NCBI RefSeq assembly: GCF_900117415.1
Contig: NZ_FPEI01000004.1
Span: 682,001 to 746,000 of the forward strand
Reading direction: 5' to 3'
Origin: Hyphomicrobium sp. CS1BSMeth3
GTDB taxonomy: Bacteria > Pseudomonadota > Alphaproteobacteria > Rhizobiales > Hyphomicrobiaceae
Length of the DNA stretch: 64,000 nt
In this document: positions 35,358-44,004 of the stretch, one piece after another
How the letters are laid out: each line of letters opens with the position of its first letter
Position numbering within the stretch: the first letter of the stretch is position 1
Made by a program: the position numbers and the translations under genes
The notes under the pieces: generated by a model
Seen by the model: the letters and a program-made list of their open reading frames with translations, nothing else
Told to the model about the DNA's origin: nothing
Databases searched by the model: none

Positions 35358-35714
35358 TCAGATCGCCATTCTGCTGATTTCTTGGTAGGCCGAGATGACC
35401 TTGTCGCGCACTGCGATCACGGCCTGGAGGCTCTGCTCGGCCGACATCACGTGCTCGACGACATCCTGCAGCGCCGCCGTTCCCTTCACGCCGCCGATCG
35501 ACACGGCCTCGGCATTGCGCATCTTCTGTCCGAACTCGCTGATGGCATTTCCGAGCAGCGTTGCGAAGTCGTGGTCGGGCTGGGCAATCGAGGCCGCACC
35601 GGACACGGTTGGCGTCATTTTCGGCGTCGCGACGGATGACGAAGGCGCCATCCCGTCGACAGATCCGGCCGGCAATGCGCGCCCGCCCACTCCTGAAATC
35701 GAGTCGATCATCAC
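35358..35714 (-). CDS. fliE: Flagellar MS-ring/rod adaptor FliE
   Basis: A 118-residue protein with a Ser/Pro-rich N terminus and the conserved FliE C-terminal helices (GTAALQDVVEHVMSAEQSLQAVIAVRDKVISAYQEISRMAI). FliE links the FliF ring to the proximal rod and is the first substrate of the export gate. Its start overlaps the flgC stop by 4 bp. Confidence 0.95.
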   Translation of the reverse strand: MMIDSISGVGGRALPAGSVDGMAPSSSVATPKMTPTVSGAASIAQPDHDFATLLGNAISEFGQKMRNAEAVSIGGVKGTAALQDVVEHVMSAEQSLQAVIAVRDKVISAYQEISRMAI

Positions 35715-36130
35715 TTGCCTTTCAACAGGTCGATCAGGTCGCCGATCATCTCGCGGGCCTGACGCACCATCTGCAGGTTGGCTTCATAAGAGCGGTGCGC
35801 CTCGCGCATGTCCGAAAGCTCGACCAGCGGATTGACGTTGGCGAGCTTCACGTATCCCTTCGAGTCGGCCGCCGGATGCCCCGGCATGTGTTGAGCCGGA
35901 TAAGGCGCCGGATCGCGGCCGATCGAATTCACGCGGACGGTGTTGACGCCATTGGCGCGGTCGAGCTCCTGCGCGAAGCTGATCGTCTTGCGCGCGTAAG
36001 GATCGCCGCCGGGCACGGTCGCCGTCGCGCTGGCGTTGGCGAGGTTCTCCGAGACGATGCGAATGCGCGTCGACTGAGCGCGAAGGCCCGATGCGGAGGA
36101 GATGATCGCGGCTTTGAGCTCGTCGGCCAT
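35711..36130 (-). CDS. flgC: Flagellar proximal rod protein FlgC
   Basis: A 139-residue rod subunit with the axial motif SGLRAQSTRIRIVSENLANASAT (about 13-35), the proximal-rod segment GDPYARKTISFAQELDR and the C-terminal motif NVNPLVELSDMREAHRSYEANLQMVRQAREMIGDLIDLLKG. It starts 3 bp after flgB and overlaps fliE. Confidence 0.95.
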   Translation of the reverse strand: MADELKAAIISSASGLRAQSTRIRIVSENLANASATATVPGGDPYARKTISFAQELDRANGVNTVRVNSIGRDPAPYPAQHMPGHPAADSKGYVKLANVNPLVELSDMREAHRSYEANLQMVRQAREMIGDLIDLLKGK

Positions 36131-36133
36131 CGA

Positions 36134-36514
36134 CTACCCCTTCGAGCTCGAAAGAAGCATACGGTGGAAAGCGCCGAGTATGCCCGAGACGAGCGAATGC
36201 TGAGACCGCGTTTCGCCGAGGTTCGCGAGCTCCGTCTCCAGGCTCACCGTGTTGCCGGAGTGCTTCGGCACCTCGCCCGGCCGATTGACGAGATCGAATG
36301 TGCGGGCACCGAACTGGGTCGGCGCCAGGTGATTGCCATTCGTGCGCAGCATGGCGACGTTGGCCGAGCTGAGCGCCGCCTCGAAGGTCGGCACGTCGCG
36401 CGCCTTGAACCCGGGCGTATCGGCGTTGGCGATATTGTCCGCGAGCGCCGCGCTGCGCGTCGCAAGCCAGCGGTTGCGGTCGCTTCCGATCGAGAAGAGA
36501 GCAAGATCGTCCAT
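36134..36514 (-). CDS. flgB: Flagellar proximal rod protein FlgB
   Basis: A 126-residue rod subunit with the axial motif RSAALADNIANADTPGFKARDVPTFEAAL (about 19-47) and the C-terminal end LANLGETRSQHSLVSGILGAFHRMLLSSSKG. It is the first gene of the flgB-flgC-fliE-flgG-flgA-flgI-motE-flgH-fliL-fliP unit, whose order is conserved in rhizobia. Confidence 0.95.
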   Translation of the reverse strand: MDDLALFSIGSDRNRWLATRSAALADNIANADTPGFKARDVPTFEAALSSANVAMLRTNGNHLAPTQFGARTFDLVNRPGEVPKHSGNTVSLETELANLGETRSQHSLVSGILGAFHRMLLSSSKG

Positions 36515-36535
36515 CAGGCGGAGTCCTCGGTTCTG

Positions 36536-37009
36536 CTATCCCTGATAGCCGACGTCTCTTGCCTGAAGCTGGCCGCTGCCCCACGACTGCCGCTCGGCAC
36601 GCGCCGCGCCGAGCGCCTGCCCGAGCCGCCGGCACCGCACGTCTGGGCTCGTCTCCGGCGGCTCGAAGCGGATGAGATCGAGTTGCACATGAGCGTCGGA
36701 CGCCTCGAGCGTCAGGCGGTAGTAGAGCTCGACGCCCTGGCTGCGGAACGACATGGCCAAGCGGACGGACGGCGGCGCGCGCCAATCGACCATCGCCTCG
36801 GCATGGCCGCCGAACCGCATGGTGCCCGGCTTGAAGAACATCTCGCATTCGCCGTCGAGCAGGCTCTGCAGCGTCGCCGTGCGCTCGAGCCTGATCAGTG
36901 CCACGAGATCCGCGACGTCGTGATTGCGGAACTCGGTGGTCAGCTCCGCAATGCTGGCGGCCAGCAGCGCCTCCAATCGTATGGTGAGGTCGCTGAGTTC
37001 GGGCTGCAT
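36536..37009 (-). CDS. Unknown protein encoded between flhB and flgB
   Basis: A 157-residue soluble protein: an N-terminal helical region (SDLTIRLEALLAASIAELTTEFRNHDVADLVALIRLERTATLQSLLDGE) followed by a predicted beta-rich domain (MRFGGHAEAMVDWRAPPSVRLAMSF, VELYYRLTLEASDAHVQLDLIRFEPPE). I recognise no family. It starts directly after the flhB stop (1 bp apart) and ends 21 bp before flgB, so it is embedded in the flagellar operon and probably serves the motor or export apparatus. Confidence 0.8.
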   Translation of the reverse strand: MQPELSDLTIRLEALLAASIAELTTEFRNHDVADLVALIRLERTATLQSLLDGECEMFFKPGTMRFGGHAEAMVDWRAPPSVRLAMSFRSQGVELYYRLTLEASDAHVQLDLIRFEPPETSPDVRCRRLGQALGAARAERQSWGSGQLQARDVGYQG

Positions 37010-38104
37010 TTATGCACCTCGCGGCAAGGGAGCGATTGGGGCTGCGGAACGCGACATGAGGTAGAGGATGATCTCGGCAACTGCCTTGTAGAATTCGGGC
37101 GGAATCGGGCGGTCGAGCGAGACGGCGGCATAGAGGCTGCGCGCCAGTGCCTTGTCCTCGATCACCGGAATGTCGTTCGCCTCGGCGATCTCGCGAATCT
37201 TGAGCGCGATGTTGTCGAGCCCCTTGGCGACGACCATCGGCGCTCCCGAATCACCGCTGATGTAGCGGAGCGCCACGGCGTAGTGGGTCGGATTGGCGAT
37301 GACCAAGGTGGCTTTCGGCACGGCGGTGAGCATCCGTCGGCGCGCGCGGTCTCGCGCGAGCGACAGGCGCTTGGCCCTGACGAGCGGATCGCCCTCGTTC
37401 TGTTTGTGCTCGTCCTTGACCTCCTGCTTGCTCATGCGCAGGTCCATCCGCCACTTGATGCGGCTCCACACGAGGTCGGCAGCGACGATGCCGGCGAGAC
37501 TGATCCCGACAGCTATCAGCACGTTCAGCATCTGGCCCGCGAGCGCCTGCGGCAGCGCAGCGGGCTCGAGCAGGATCGCATTGACGAGATCGCTCTTGTG
37601 TTTGAGCAGGAAGTAGATGGCGCACGTCGAGAGAATGGTGAGCTTGAAGCAGGACTTGAGGAACTCGACGCGCCCCTGCGTGCCGAATATGCGGGTAAAC
37701 CCCTTGGTCGGCGAAAGCCGCGAGGCCTGCGGCTTGATGCGCTCGCCGACCATGCGCAACGGGTTCTGCAGCACCGACACGGCAATGCCGAAGATCATGA
37801 GCACGGCGAGCGGGAGTGCCAGGACCGCGGTCGCCGCCGACCCGACGGTCGCCAGCAGGAGCACCGCATCGGCTCCGGCACTGAGCCGGAAATCATAAGG
37901 ACGCTCCAGCAGAGCCGTGAGGCTCGCGAGGAGGTTCGCGCCGAAGGCGTGCGCGACGATCGGAACGCAGGCGGCAATGGCAAGGATGGAAGCAAACTGG
38001 GCAACCTCGCGCGAGACCGGCGTATTGCCCTTTTGGATCGCGTCCTCGATGCGGCGCGGCGTTGCCTCCTCGGTTTTTGACTCCTTGTCGGGCTGCTCGG
38101 CCAT
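37010..38104 (-). CDS. flhB: Flagellar export switch protein FlhB
   Basis: A 364-residue export-gate protein: four transmembrane segments in the first 220 residues, then a cytosolic domain with the self-cleaving NPTH motif at 271-274, inside ATLVIANPTHYAVALRY. Cleavage at N-P and interaction with FliK change export specificity from rod and hook to filament subunits. The N terminus EATPRRIEDAIQKGNTPVSREV is typical. It follows fliN by 85 bp. Confidence 0.96.
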   Translation of the reverse strand: MAEQPDKESKTEEATPRRIEDAIQKGNTPVSREVAQFASILAIAACVPIVAHAFGANLLASLTALLERPYDFRLSAGADAVLLLATVGSAATAVLALPLAVLMIFGIAVSVLQNPLRMVGERIKPQASRLSPTKGFTRIFGTQGRVEFLKSCFKLTILSTCAIYFLLKHKSDLVNAILLEPAALPQALAGQMLNVLIAVGISLAGIVAADLVWSRIKWRMDLRMSKQEVKDEHKQNEGDPLVRAKRLSLARDRARRRMLTAVPKATLVIANPTHYAVALRYISGDSGAPMVVAKGLDNIALKIREIAEANDIPVIEDKALARSLYAAVSLDRPIPPEFYKAVAEIILYLMSRSAAPIAPLPRGA

Positions 38105-38189
38105 GGCGCACGCGGCTTGAGATCAGGAATGACGTGCAGAGACCAGGCTCGGCACTGCGAGAAGGCTTGAAAACCGGCTGCGAGGGACG

Positions 38190-38573
38190 CTACTCGCCGC
38201 CCGGCTGCGTCACCTCGCGCACCGAGATGCCGAAGCGCGTTGCCTCCTCGTCGAGCGCAACGATCTCGCCGCGCGCCACGACCTGATCGTTCACCACGAT
38301 GTCGATCAGATCGCCGACCTTGCGATCGAGCGGAATGATCGCGCCGCGCGTCAGGCTCATGAGCTTTGCGACGGGCATCCGCGTCGCGCCAAGCACGAAG
38401 CGGACGGATACCGGGATGCGCATCACCGCGTCGTGGCCGCGCACACCCCAACCTTCAGCGGTTTTTCCTTCCTGCCCGCCCGCAGTCGATACATGCGTCA
38501 AGTCGGACCTCCAATCGCCCTGCTGACGACCACGCGGATCGCCGGCGGCACCGCCACTCTCGAAATTATTCAT
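38190..38573 (-). CDS. fliN: Flagellar motor switch protein FliN
   Basis: A 127-residue C-ring protein. The C-terminal SpoA domain reads DAVMRIPVSVRFVLGATRMPVAKLMSLTRGAIIPLDRKVGDLIDIVVNDQVVARGEIVALDEEATRFGISVREV. The N-terminal 48 residues are Gly/Ser/Arg rich and variable. It starts 24 bp after motA and is separated from fliG and fliM, which are in the fliF operon. Confidence 0.94.
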   Translation of the reverse strand: MNNFESGGAAGDPRGRQQGDWRSDLTHVSTAGGQEGKTAEGWGVRGHDAVMRIPVSVRFVLGATRMPVAKLMSLTRGAIIPLDRKVGDLIDIVVNDQVVARGEIVALDEEATRFGISVREVTQPGGE

Positions 38574-38597
38574 GCGCCTTCTCCTGCCGCCGGCCCG

Positions 38598-39488
38598 CTA
38601 CGCGGCCTTCTTCTCTGCACCGCCAGCCCCGGCATTGCCGGTGGCCAGCGTTGCATTCTCGAGTTCGTCGACCGACGGACGGTCCGCGGCGGAGATGGCT
38701 TTGCGCCCGTGCTCCACCGCGATCTGCGGCATGGCACCGTTCATGAGCGCGAGCAGTGTCTGCTTGATCACGATGTACTGGCGCATCTGCTTCTCGCGTA
38801 CGATCTTGACCTGCGTCGCGATCGGCGTGACGACGGCATAGGAAAAGAAGATACCTGCGAAAGTACCGACGAGAGCGGCGCCGATGTAGGCACCGAGCAC
38901 CTCGGGCGGCTGATCGAGCGCGCTCATGGCCTTGATGACGCCGAGCACGGCCGCCACGATGCCGAGCGCCGGAAGCCCCTCCGACATGGCGACGAGCGAG
39001 TGATAGCACTTGAGCTTGTCGCCGCGCATCGTGGCGATCTCTTCGTCCATCAGCGCCTCGATTTCATGGGTGCGTGCATTGCCCATGAGGATGAGGCGGA
39101 AGTAGTCACAGACGAACGTCAGCATCTTCTCGTCGTTCAGCACCTTCGGATAGGCCGCGAAGATCGCCGACTCGGAAGGGTTGTCGATGTGCTTCTCGAC
39201 CTCGGCGCGCGACTTCGACTTCAGCTCGCGAATCAGACTGAAGAGGCACGTGAGGATGACGAGATAGTCCTCCTTCTTGGGGATCGTATTCTTCATGGCC
39301 TCCATGACGCCGGCGCCGCTGTCCTTGATCGTCTTCATCGGATTGGCGACGATAAAGGTGCCGACCGAGGCACCGAGGATGATCACGTACTCCCACGGCT
39401 GCCAGATGACGGAGATCTTGCCGCCCATGGCCGCAAAGCCGCCGAACATGCACACGAGCGTAACGACTAGGCCAAGCGGTATTGTCAT
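38598..39488 (-). CDS. motA: Flagellar motor stator protein MotA
   Basis: A 296-residue four-helix stator subunit. Conserved regions are GGFAAMGGKISVIWQPWEYVIILGASVGTFIVANP near the N terminus and GLPALGIVAAVLGVIKAM and LGAYIGAALVGTFAGIFFSYAVVTPI in the transmembrane pair that carries the conserved prolines. The cytoplasmic loop between them contains the charged RELKSKSRAEVEKH region that faces FliG. It is divergent from the DUF1217 gene; the 180-bp spacer should hold both promoters. Confidence 0.95.
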   Translation of the reverse strand: MTIPLGLVVTLVCMFGGFAAMGGKISVIWQPWEYVIILGASVGTFIVANPMKTIKDSGAGVMEAMKNTIPKKEDYLVILTCLFSLIRELKSKSRAEVEKHIDNPSESAIFAAYPKVLNDEKMLTFVCDYFRLILMGNARTHEIEALMDEEIATMRGDKLKCYHSLVAMSEGLPALGIVAAVLGVIKAMSALDQPPEVLGAYIGAALVGTFAGIFFSYAVVTPIATQVKIVREKQMRQYIVIKQTLLALMNGAMPQIAVEHGRKAISAADRPSVDELENATLATGNAGAGGAEKKAA

Positions 39489-39668
39489 TCGCGTTCTGCG
39501 CTCACGGATCGGTTCAGATTGACGTCCGACGATGCGGCCAATGCCTTGCGCGAGGCTGTAGCAGCCGCTGCGGGAGCGCGATGAGCCGTTCCGAGACGAT
39601 CACGCCAGCTTCGTGCAAGTCCCGCGTGCGCTTCTTGAGGCTCGCCCGCTTCGCGAGGATGGCCAGGA

Positions 39669-40445
39669 ATGCTCAGCACACCGCTCGGTTACAAGCTCAT
39701 TGCCTCGGATTTGACCGCTGCGATCAAGCGCACCGCCGATCAGCCCATCGTCAAGCGCGAGACCGAGTATTATCTGGCCACGATCCCGACCATCAAAACG
39801 GTCGACGATTTCATCAAGAACGATCGCGTGTTCAAGTACGCGATGAAGGCCTTCGGCCTCGAGGACATGGACTACGCCAAGGCTTTCATGCGCAAGGTCC
39901 TTGCCGAGGGCATCGACGATAGCAAGAGCTTCGCCAACAAGCTCAGCGACCGGAAGTACTACGAGTTCGCCGAGACCTTCAATTTTGCCCGCTACGAAGG
40001 CGCCGCTACCATCTTCGAGCGCGCCCGCCAGGGCACCGTCGACCGCTACCTCCGCCAGTCGCTCGAGATCGATGCCGGCCAGACGAACGAAGGCGTCCGG
40101 CTCGCGCTCTACTTCCAGCGCAAGGCGGCGAGCGTCGAGACCCCCTTCCACCTGATGGCCGACCGCGCGCTCCTCAAGGTCACGCAGATCGCACTCGGCA
40201 TTCCAGAGGCAGCCGGCACGATGGACATCGATCGGCAGGCCGATCTGATCTCCAAGAAGCTCGACGTCGCCGACCTCAAGGAACCCGAGAAGCTCGAGAA
40301 GTTCCTCCAGCGCTTCACCGCGCTCTGGGAGATCGACAATCCCTCGACACCGCCACTGGCCGGCGTCACCCAGCTCTTCGAGAGCTACGACGCCAACATC
40401 AGCTACGACCTGCTCAGTCAAATGCAGCGCGTCAGGAAGGTGTGA
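39669..40445 (+). CDS. DUF1217 family flagellar-cluster protein
   Basis: A 258-residue protein of the DUF1217 family. It is alpha-helical, with segments DDFIKNDRVFKYAMKAFGLEDMDYAKAFMRKVLAEGIDDSKSFANKLSDRKYYEFAETFNF and ALYFQRKAASVE. In rhizobia a member lies between motA and flgF, as here, but its biochemical role is unknown to me. It ends 3 bp before flgF and starts the plus-strand operon. Confidence 0.88.
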   Translation: MLSTPLGYKLIASDLTAAIKRTADQPIVKRETEYYLATIPTIKTVDDFIKNDRVFKYAMKAFGLEDMDYAKAFMRKVLAEGIDDSKSFANKLSDRKYYEFAETFNFARYEGAATIFERARQGTVDRYLRQSLEIDAGQTNEGVRLALYFQRKAASVETPFHLMADRALLKVTQIALGIPEAAGTMDIDRQADLISKKLDVADLKEPEKLEKFLQRFTALWEIDNPSTPPLAGVTQLFESYDANISYDLLSQMQRVRKV

Positions 40446-40448
40446 GAC

Positions 40449-41174
40449 ATGGAACCCAGTATCTATGTAGCGACCTCCGGCCAGCTTGCGCTGCAGCGGC
40501 GCCTCGACACCATCGCCAATAACGTCGCCAACAGCACGACGCCCGGCTTTCGTGCCGAGAACGTCACCTTCCAGACCGTTCTGTCGCAGACCTCGCGCTC
40601 GTCGGTCGCCTATTCGGGCACGGGCGAGAGCACGTTCTCGCGCACGACCGGCCCGATCGTGCAGACGGGCAATCCGCTCGACGTCGCCATTCAGGGCGAT
40701 GCCTTCCTGAGCATCAACAGCGCGAACGGCCCGGTCTACACGCGTGATGGCAGGATGCGCATTGCGATAACCGGCGATCTCGAAAACATGAGCGGGCAGC
40801 AGGTCCTGGATCAGTCCGGCAGCCCGATCCAGATCAACCCCAATCGTGGCCCGGTCCAGATCTCGCGCGACGGCACCATCAGCCAGAACGGCCAGCGCGT
40901 CGGCCGGCTCGGCATCTTCCAGATCCCGCCCGCCGCCAAGCTCGTCCGGCACGAGGGCGCGGCTGTCGTCCCCGACCTGCCGGCCCAGCCCGTCATCGAC
41001 TTCGTGAGAAACGGACTCGCGCAAGGCTACATCGAGAAGGCCAACGTCAATCCCGTCATGGAGATGACGCGCCTCATTTCCGTGACACGCGCCTTCGAGG
41101 CCATGTCGGCTGCGGGCGAGCAGTCCGACCGCAAGTTGACCGACGCCATCAAGGCGCTCGGCAGCGGACGCTAG
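40449..41174 (+). CDS. flgF: Flagellar rod protein FlgF
   Basis: A 241-residue proximal rod subunit with the axial N-terminal motif QLALQRRLDTIANNVANSTTPGFRAENVTFQTVL, PLDVAIQGDAFLSINSANGPVYTRDG in the middle, and the C-terminal helix NPVMEMTRLISVTRAFEAMSAAGEQSDRKLTDAIKALG. It lies between the DUF1217 gene and fliI. The 70-bp spacer to fliI contains a decayed fragment of the second repeat family. Confidence 0.94.
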   Translation: MEPSIYVATSGQLALQRRLDTIANNVANSTTPGFRAENVTFQTVLSQTSRSSVAYSGTGESTFSRTTGPIVQTGNPLDVAIQGDAFLSINSANGPVYTRDGRMRIAITGDLENMSGQQVLDQSGSPIQINPNRGPVQISRDGTISQNGQRVGRLGIFQIPPAAKLVRHEGAAVVPDLPAQPVIDFVRNGLAQGYIEKANVNPVMEMTRLISVTRAFEAMSAAGEQSDRKLTDAIKALGSGR

Positions 41175-41177
41175 CCT

Positions 41178-41198
41178 CCCTCTCCCCGTTCTTACGGG
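41178..41198. repeat. Fragment of the GC-rich palindromic repeat, flgF-fliI spacer
   Basis: CCCTCTCCCCGTTCTTACGGG matches the left hairpin of the repeats at 53821 and 59255, but the right arm is broken off (GTAGTGGG instead of GAGAGGG). It is a decayed remnant, 46 nt upstream of the fliI ATG. Confidence 0.5.
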
Positions 41199-41244
41199 TA
41201 GTGGGTGAAGTACTTCGAGCACGACCATCCGAAGGCGCACGAGC

Positions 41245-42687
41245 ATGGCCGCATCCGAGATCAGCAATCCCGCGCCGCTTCCGCCTTCCTCGGCCAAGCA
41301 CGGCGATCCGCTCGAGCAGCTCGCCCGCCTTTTCGCGGGCCATCCCGGCGGACCACCGCTGGTACGCTACGGGGGACGCGTCGCGGAGGTAGCGCCGAGC
41401 CACGTGCTCGTGCGCGGCATCGAGCGCCGGGTCGAGCTCGGCACGTCGGTCGAAGTCGAAGGCGGCGGCGCGCGCTGGCTCGGCGAAGTGATCGGCATCG
41501 AGGCCGACTGCGCCAACGTGAAGCTCTTCTCTTCCTCCCCGCGCCTCGGCCTCGGCGCGCCGGTCTGGGTGCGCGACAGCCTCGAGATCTGCCCTGATGC
41601 GAGCTGGCTCGGCCGCGTGATCAACGCACTCGGCCAGCCGATCGACAACCAGGGTCCGCTGACGAGCGGCTCGCTCCCCTACTCCCTCGATCACGAGCCC
41701 ATTCCGCCCATGGCGCTCGACCGCATTCGCCGGCCGATCATCACGGGCGTGAAGGCCATCGACCTTTTCACGCCGATCTGCGCCGGCCAGCGCATCGGCA
41801 TCTTCGCCGGCTCCGGCGTCGGCAAGTCCACTCTCGTCTCGATGCTCGCGCGCACGAACGGCTTTAACACGATCGTCATCGCGCTGGTCGCCGAGCGCGG
41901 CCGCGAGGTGCGCGAGTTCCTCGAGGACGTCGTGAAGCCGCACGCACCCCGCGCCGTCACCGTCGTCGCGTCGAGCTCCGAAGGCGCCATGATGCGCAAG
42001 AACGCGGCCAAGACTGCCATGGCGGTTGCCGAATACTTCCGCGACCGCGGCGACAACGTCCTCCTCGTCGTCGACTCGATAACGCGCTTTGCCCACGCCC
42101 TGCGCGAGGTTGCGCTCGCGGCCGGCGAGCCGCCCGTCGCGCGTGGCTATGCGCCTTCGGTCTTCGCCGAGCTGCCGCGCCTCCTCGAGCGGGCAGGTCC
42201 CGGCAAACCGGGCTCGGGCTCCATCACGGGCGTGTTCTCGGTGCTGCTCGACGGCGAAGACTCCAACGAGCCCGTCGCGGATACCGTCCGCGGCATTCTG
42301 GACGGACACATCGTGCTCGACCGCGCGATCGCCGACCAGGGACGCTATCCGGCCATCAACCCGCTCACCTCGATCTCGCGTCTTGCGCCGCTCGCCTGGA
42401 GCAAGGAGGAAGCCGAGCTGGTCCGGCGCCTGAGGACGATCGTCGCGCGCTACGAGGAAACGCGCGACCTGCGCGCAGTCGGCGCCTACAAGGCCGAAGC
42501 CGACTTCGAGCTCGACCAGGCTGTCCTGCTCACGCCCATACTCTACCGCTTTCTCACGCAGCTCCCTGATGACCCGGCCTGTCCCGGCGTCTTCAGCGAG
42601 CTTGCCGCCGTCCTCTCCGAAATGCGCAACGGTGGACAGGCAAGAGAAGCTGCAGGCACGCAGGTCGCCACGCGAGCGCCGGCCTGA
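41245..42687 (+). CDS. fliI: Flagellum-specific ATPase FliI
   Basis: A 480-residue hexameric ATPase of the flagellar export apparatus, related to the F1 beta subunit. The P-loop GSGVGKST is at about 189-196, with RGREVREFLEDVV, the Walker B region NVLLVVDSITR and VARGYAPSVFAELPRLLERAG. Its N-terminal 40 residues are short and proline containing. It is the last gene of the DUF1217-flgF-fliI unit. Its partners FliH and FliJ are encoded in other blocks. Confidence 0.96.
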   Translation: MAASEISNPAPLPPSSAKHGDPLEQLARLFAGHPGGPPLVRYGGRVAEVAPSHVLVRGIERRVELGTSVEVEGGGARWLGEVIGIEADCANVKLFSSSPRLGLGAPVWVRDSLEICPDASWLGRVINALGQPIDNQGPLTSGSLPYSLDHEPIPPMALDRIRRPIITGVKAIDLFTPICAGQRIGIFAGSGVGKSTLVSMLARTNGFNTIVIALVAERGREVREFLEDVVKPHAPRAVTVVASSSEGAMMRKNAAKTAMAVAEYFRDRGDNVLLVVDSITRFAHALREVALAAGEPPVARGYAPSVFAELPRLLERAGPGKPGSGSITGVFSVLLDGEDSNEPVADTVRGILDGHIVLDRAIADQGRYPAINPLTSISRLAPLAWSKEEAELVRRLRTIVARYEETRDLRAVGAYKAEADFELDQAVLLTPILYRFLTQLPDDPACPGVFSELAAVLSEMRNGGQAREAAGTQVATRAPA

Positions 42688-42702
42688 GGCTGAGGCTGCT
42701 GC

Positions 42703-43488
42703 TTACTGGCTTGCCATCACCGCGAGATCATCATCGAAGGCGATGAGCTGCTCGGAAATCTCGAGCGGCGTGTCCTTGGCATCGAAGGCCGTGCGCACGC
42801 AGCGCATGACTGTGACTTCGCGGCCTGCCCTGAGCTCGGCACCACGCGCATCGCTCTCCGCGAGCGGCCGCATCGTCCAAGCCGTACGATCCACGGCAGC
42901 GTGGTACTTCTCAGCATAGACGGGAAAGAGCGCCTCGGTCGAGGGATCGATCTCGAACTGGAGATTGGGGAAGCGGGCCGCATCCACGCTGATCGTCTCG
43001 GCGACGATGAGCCTGCCCTCGCTCCGCCACTCGCGGCGGAGCCTGAGCGCGCGCGGCACGATCGAGGCCGGCCTCAACATCCGCAGCGCCGAGACCTCTC
43101 CCGCCGTGGCCACCACGTAGTCCGTCGCGATCAGGGCAATGTCCAGCTCGATGGGCTCACCGTTCGCGCGGCAGAGGCGCAGCCCCGCTTCCGTGCGCCA
43201 GGCGCCGCCATGCTTGACGAACGTCCCGCGTCCGCGCTCGCGCACCAGGATGCGGTCCCGCGCGAGTTGGTCCAGCGCCTTGCGGACCGTCCCGATGCTG
43301 ACGCCGAACGCGCTCGCGAGTTGTACTTCCGGCGGGATCGGCGTGCCGGCCGGCCAATCGCCTCTCTCGATCCTGCAGAGGATCAGTCCGCGCACCTGCT
43401 CGTGCAGCGGCCCCGAGAAATTATGCAGCTCGAACAGCCCGGCGCGCACCTCTTGTGCCGCTGCGCCGAAGCGACCACGGTTCGACAT
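42703..43488 (-). CDS. GntR-family transcriptional regulator with UTRA domain
   Basis: About 261 residues. The N-terminal winged helix (PLHEQVRGLILCRIERGDWPAGTPIPPEVQLASAFGVSIGTVRKALDQLARDRILVRERGRGTFV) is followed by a UTRA ligand domain ending MRCVRTAFDAKDTPLEISEQLIAFDDDLAV, the HutC/FarR subfamily layout. It is convergent with fliI and divergent from the exopolysaccharide pair, separated by a 516-bp spacer. Its ligand and targets are unknown. ATG 43488 (MSNRGRF) is preferred to an upstream in-frame ATG at 43542. Confidence 0.9.
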   Translation of the reverse strand: MSNRGRFGAAAQEVRAGLFELHNFSGPLHEQVRGLILCRIERGDWPAGTPIPPEVQLASAFGVSIGTVRKALDQLARDRILVRERGRGTFVKHGGAWRTEAGLRLCRANGEPIELDIALIATDYVVATAGEVSALRMLRPASIVPRALRLRREWRSEGRLIVAETISVDAARFPNLQFEIDPSTEALFPVYAEKYHAAVDRTAWTMRPLAESDARGAELRAGREVTVMRCVRTAFDAKDTPLEISEQLIAFDDDLAVMASQ

Positions 43489-44004
43489 CGAATTTTCCAG
43501 CCCCGCATCGTCCTCCGCACATCGCGGCGCACCACACCACAACTAGCGCGCACCAGCCCCGGTGCGACGGCAATGCATGGCAATGGATTGGAACGCCGAC
43601 GAGATGCGGCGGCACAAACATGGCGACAACGCCGAATCTCTCTGCCGACAACGATAGGTTGATTCCGCGACGGAGAAACTTCGTTCATTCCTCCGAAACT
43701 GGCGAAGCTTCAGTTACGCGGCTTTTCTGCAACAATTCTTCGTCCACGGATCGCAAAATGTACCCGTCTGATATTCCTACATCTTTTTGTGCGCGAGCCA
43801 GAATACCACACGCGCAATAATTGCATCTTTGCATTACACAATCCTAGATTGTACTCATCTCGAATTTCTCTCGCTCATGCCCTCGCAAAAGCCGCTCCGG
43901 TTAACGCTAAAGCAAATCTCGAAACCTACGATTGCATATCGGCCGGCAGATCGGGCCGTACCCGCCGGGCATCATCGGAATTCTTAAGGGCCTTGGAGCT
44001 CAAA
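43489..44004. other. 516-bp AT-richer spacer between a GntR gene and the glucan-synthase pair
   Basis: No convincing gene. The plus-strand frame of the HlyD-like gene stays open upstream to 43789, but that part lacks protein-like composition. The region is clearly richer in A and T than the rest of the window. It contains TTGCAT (43821-43826) spaced 18 nt from TAGATT (43845-43850), a weak promoter-like pair, overlapped by a short palindrome. Confidence 0.45.
43838..43852. promoter_or_regulatory. Candidate operator palindrome upstream of the glucan-synthase pair
   Basis: ACAATC-CTA-GATTGT is a perfect 6-bp inverted repeat with a 3-nt centre. It overlaps a weak -10-like TAGATT (43845-43850). 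It lies about 150 nt upstream of the HlyD-like start and could bind a dimeric regulator. Evidence is visual only. Confidence 0.3.

Noticed and set aside
35561-38080. A plus-strand open frame of about 839 codons opposite fliE, flgC, flgB and flhB
   Set aside because: It is antisense to several well-recognised flagellar genes, is rich in Arg, Asp, His and Glu, and has no domain. Long antisense frames are expected in GC-rich DNA with strong third-position bias.
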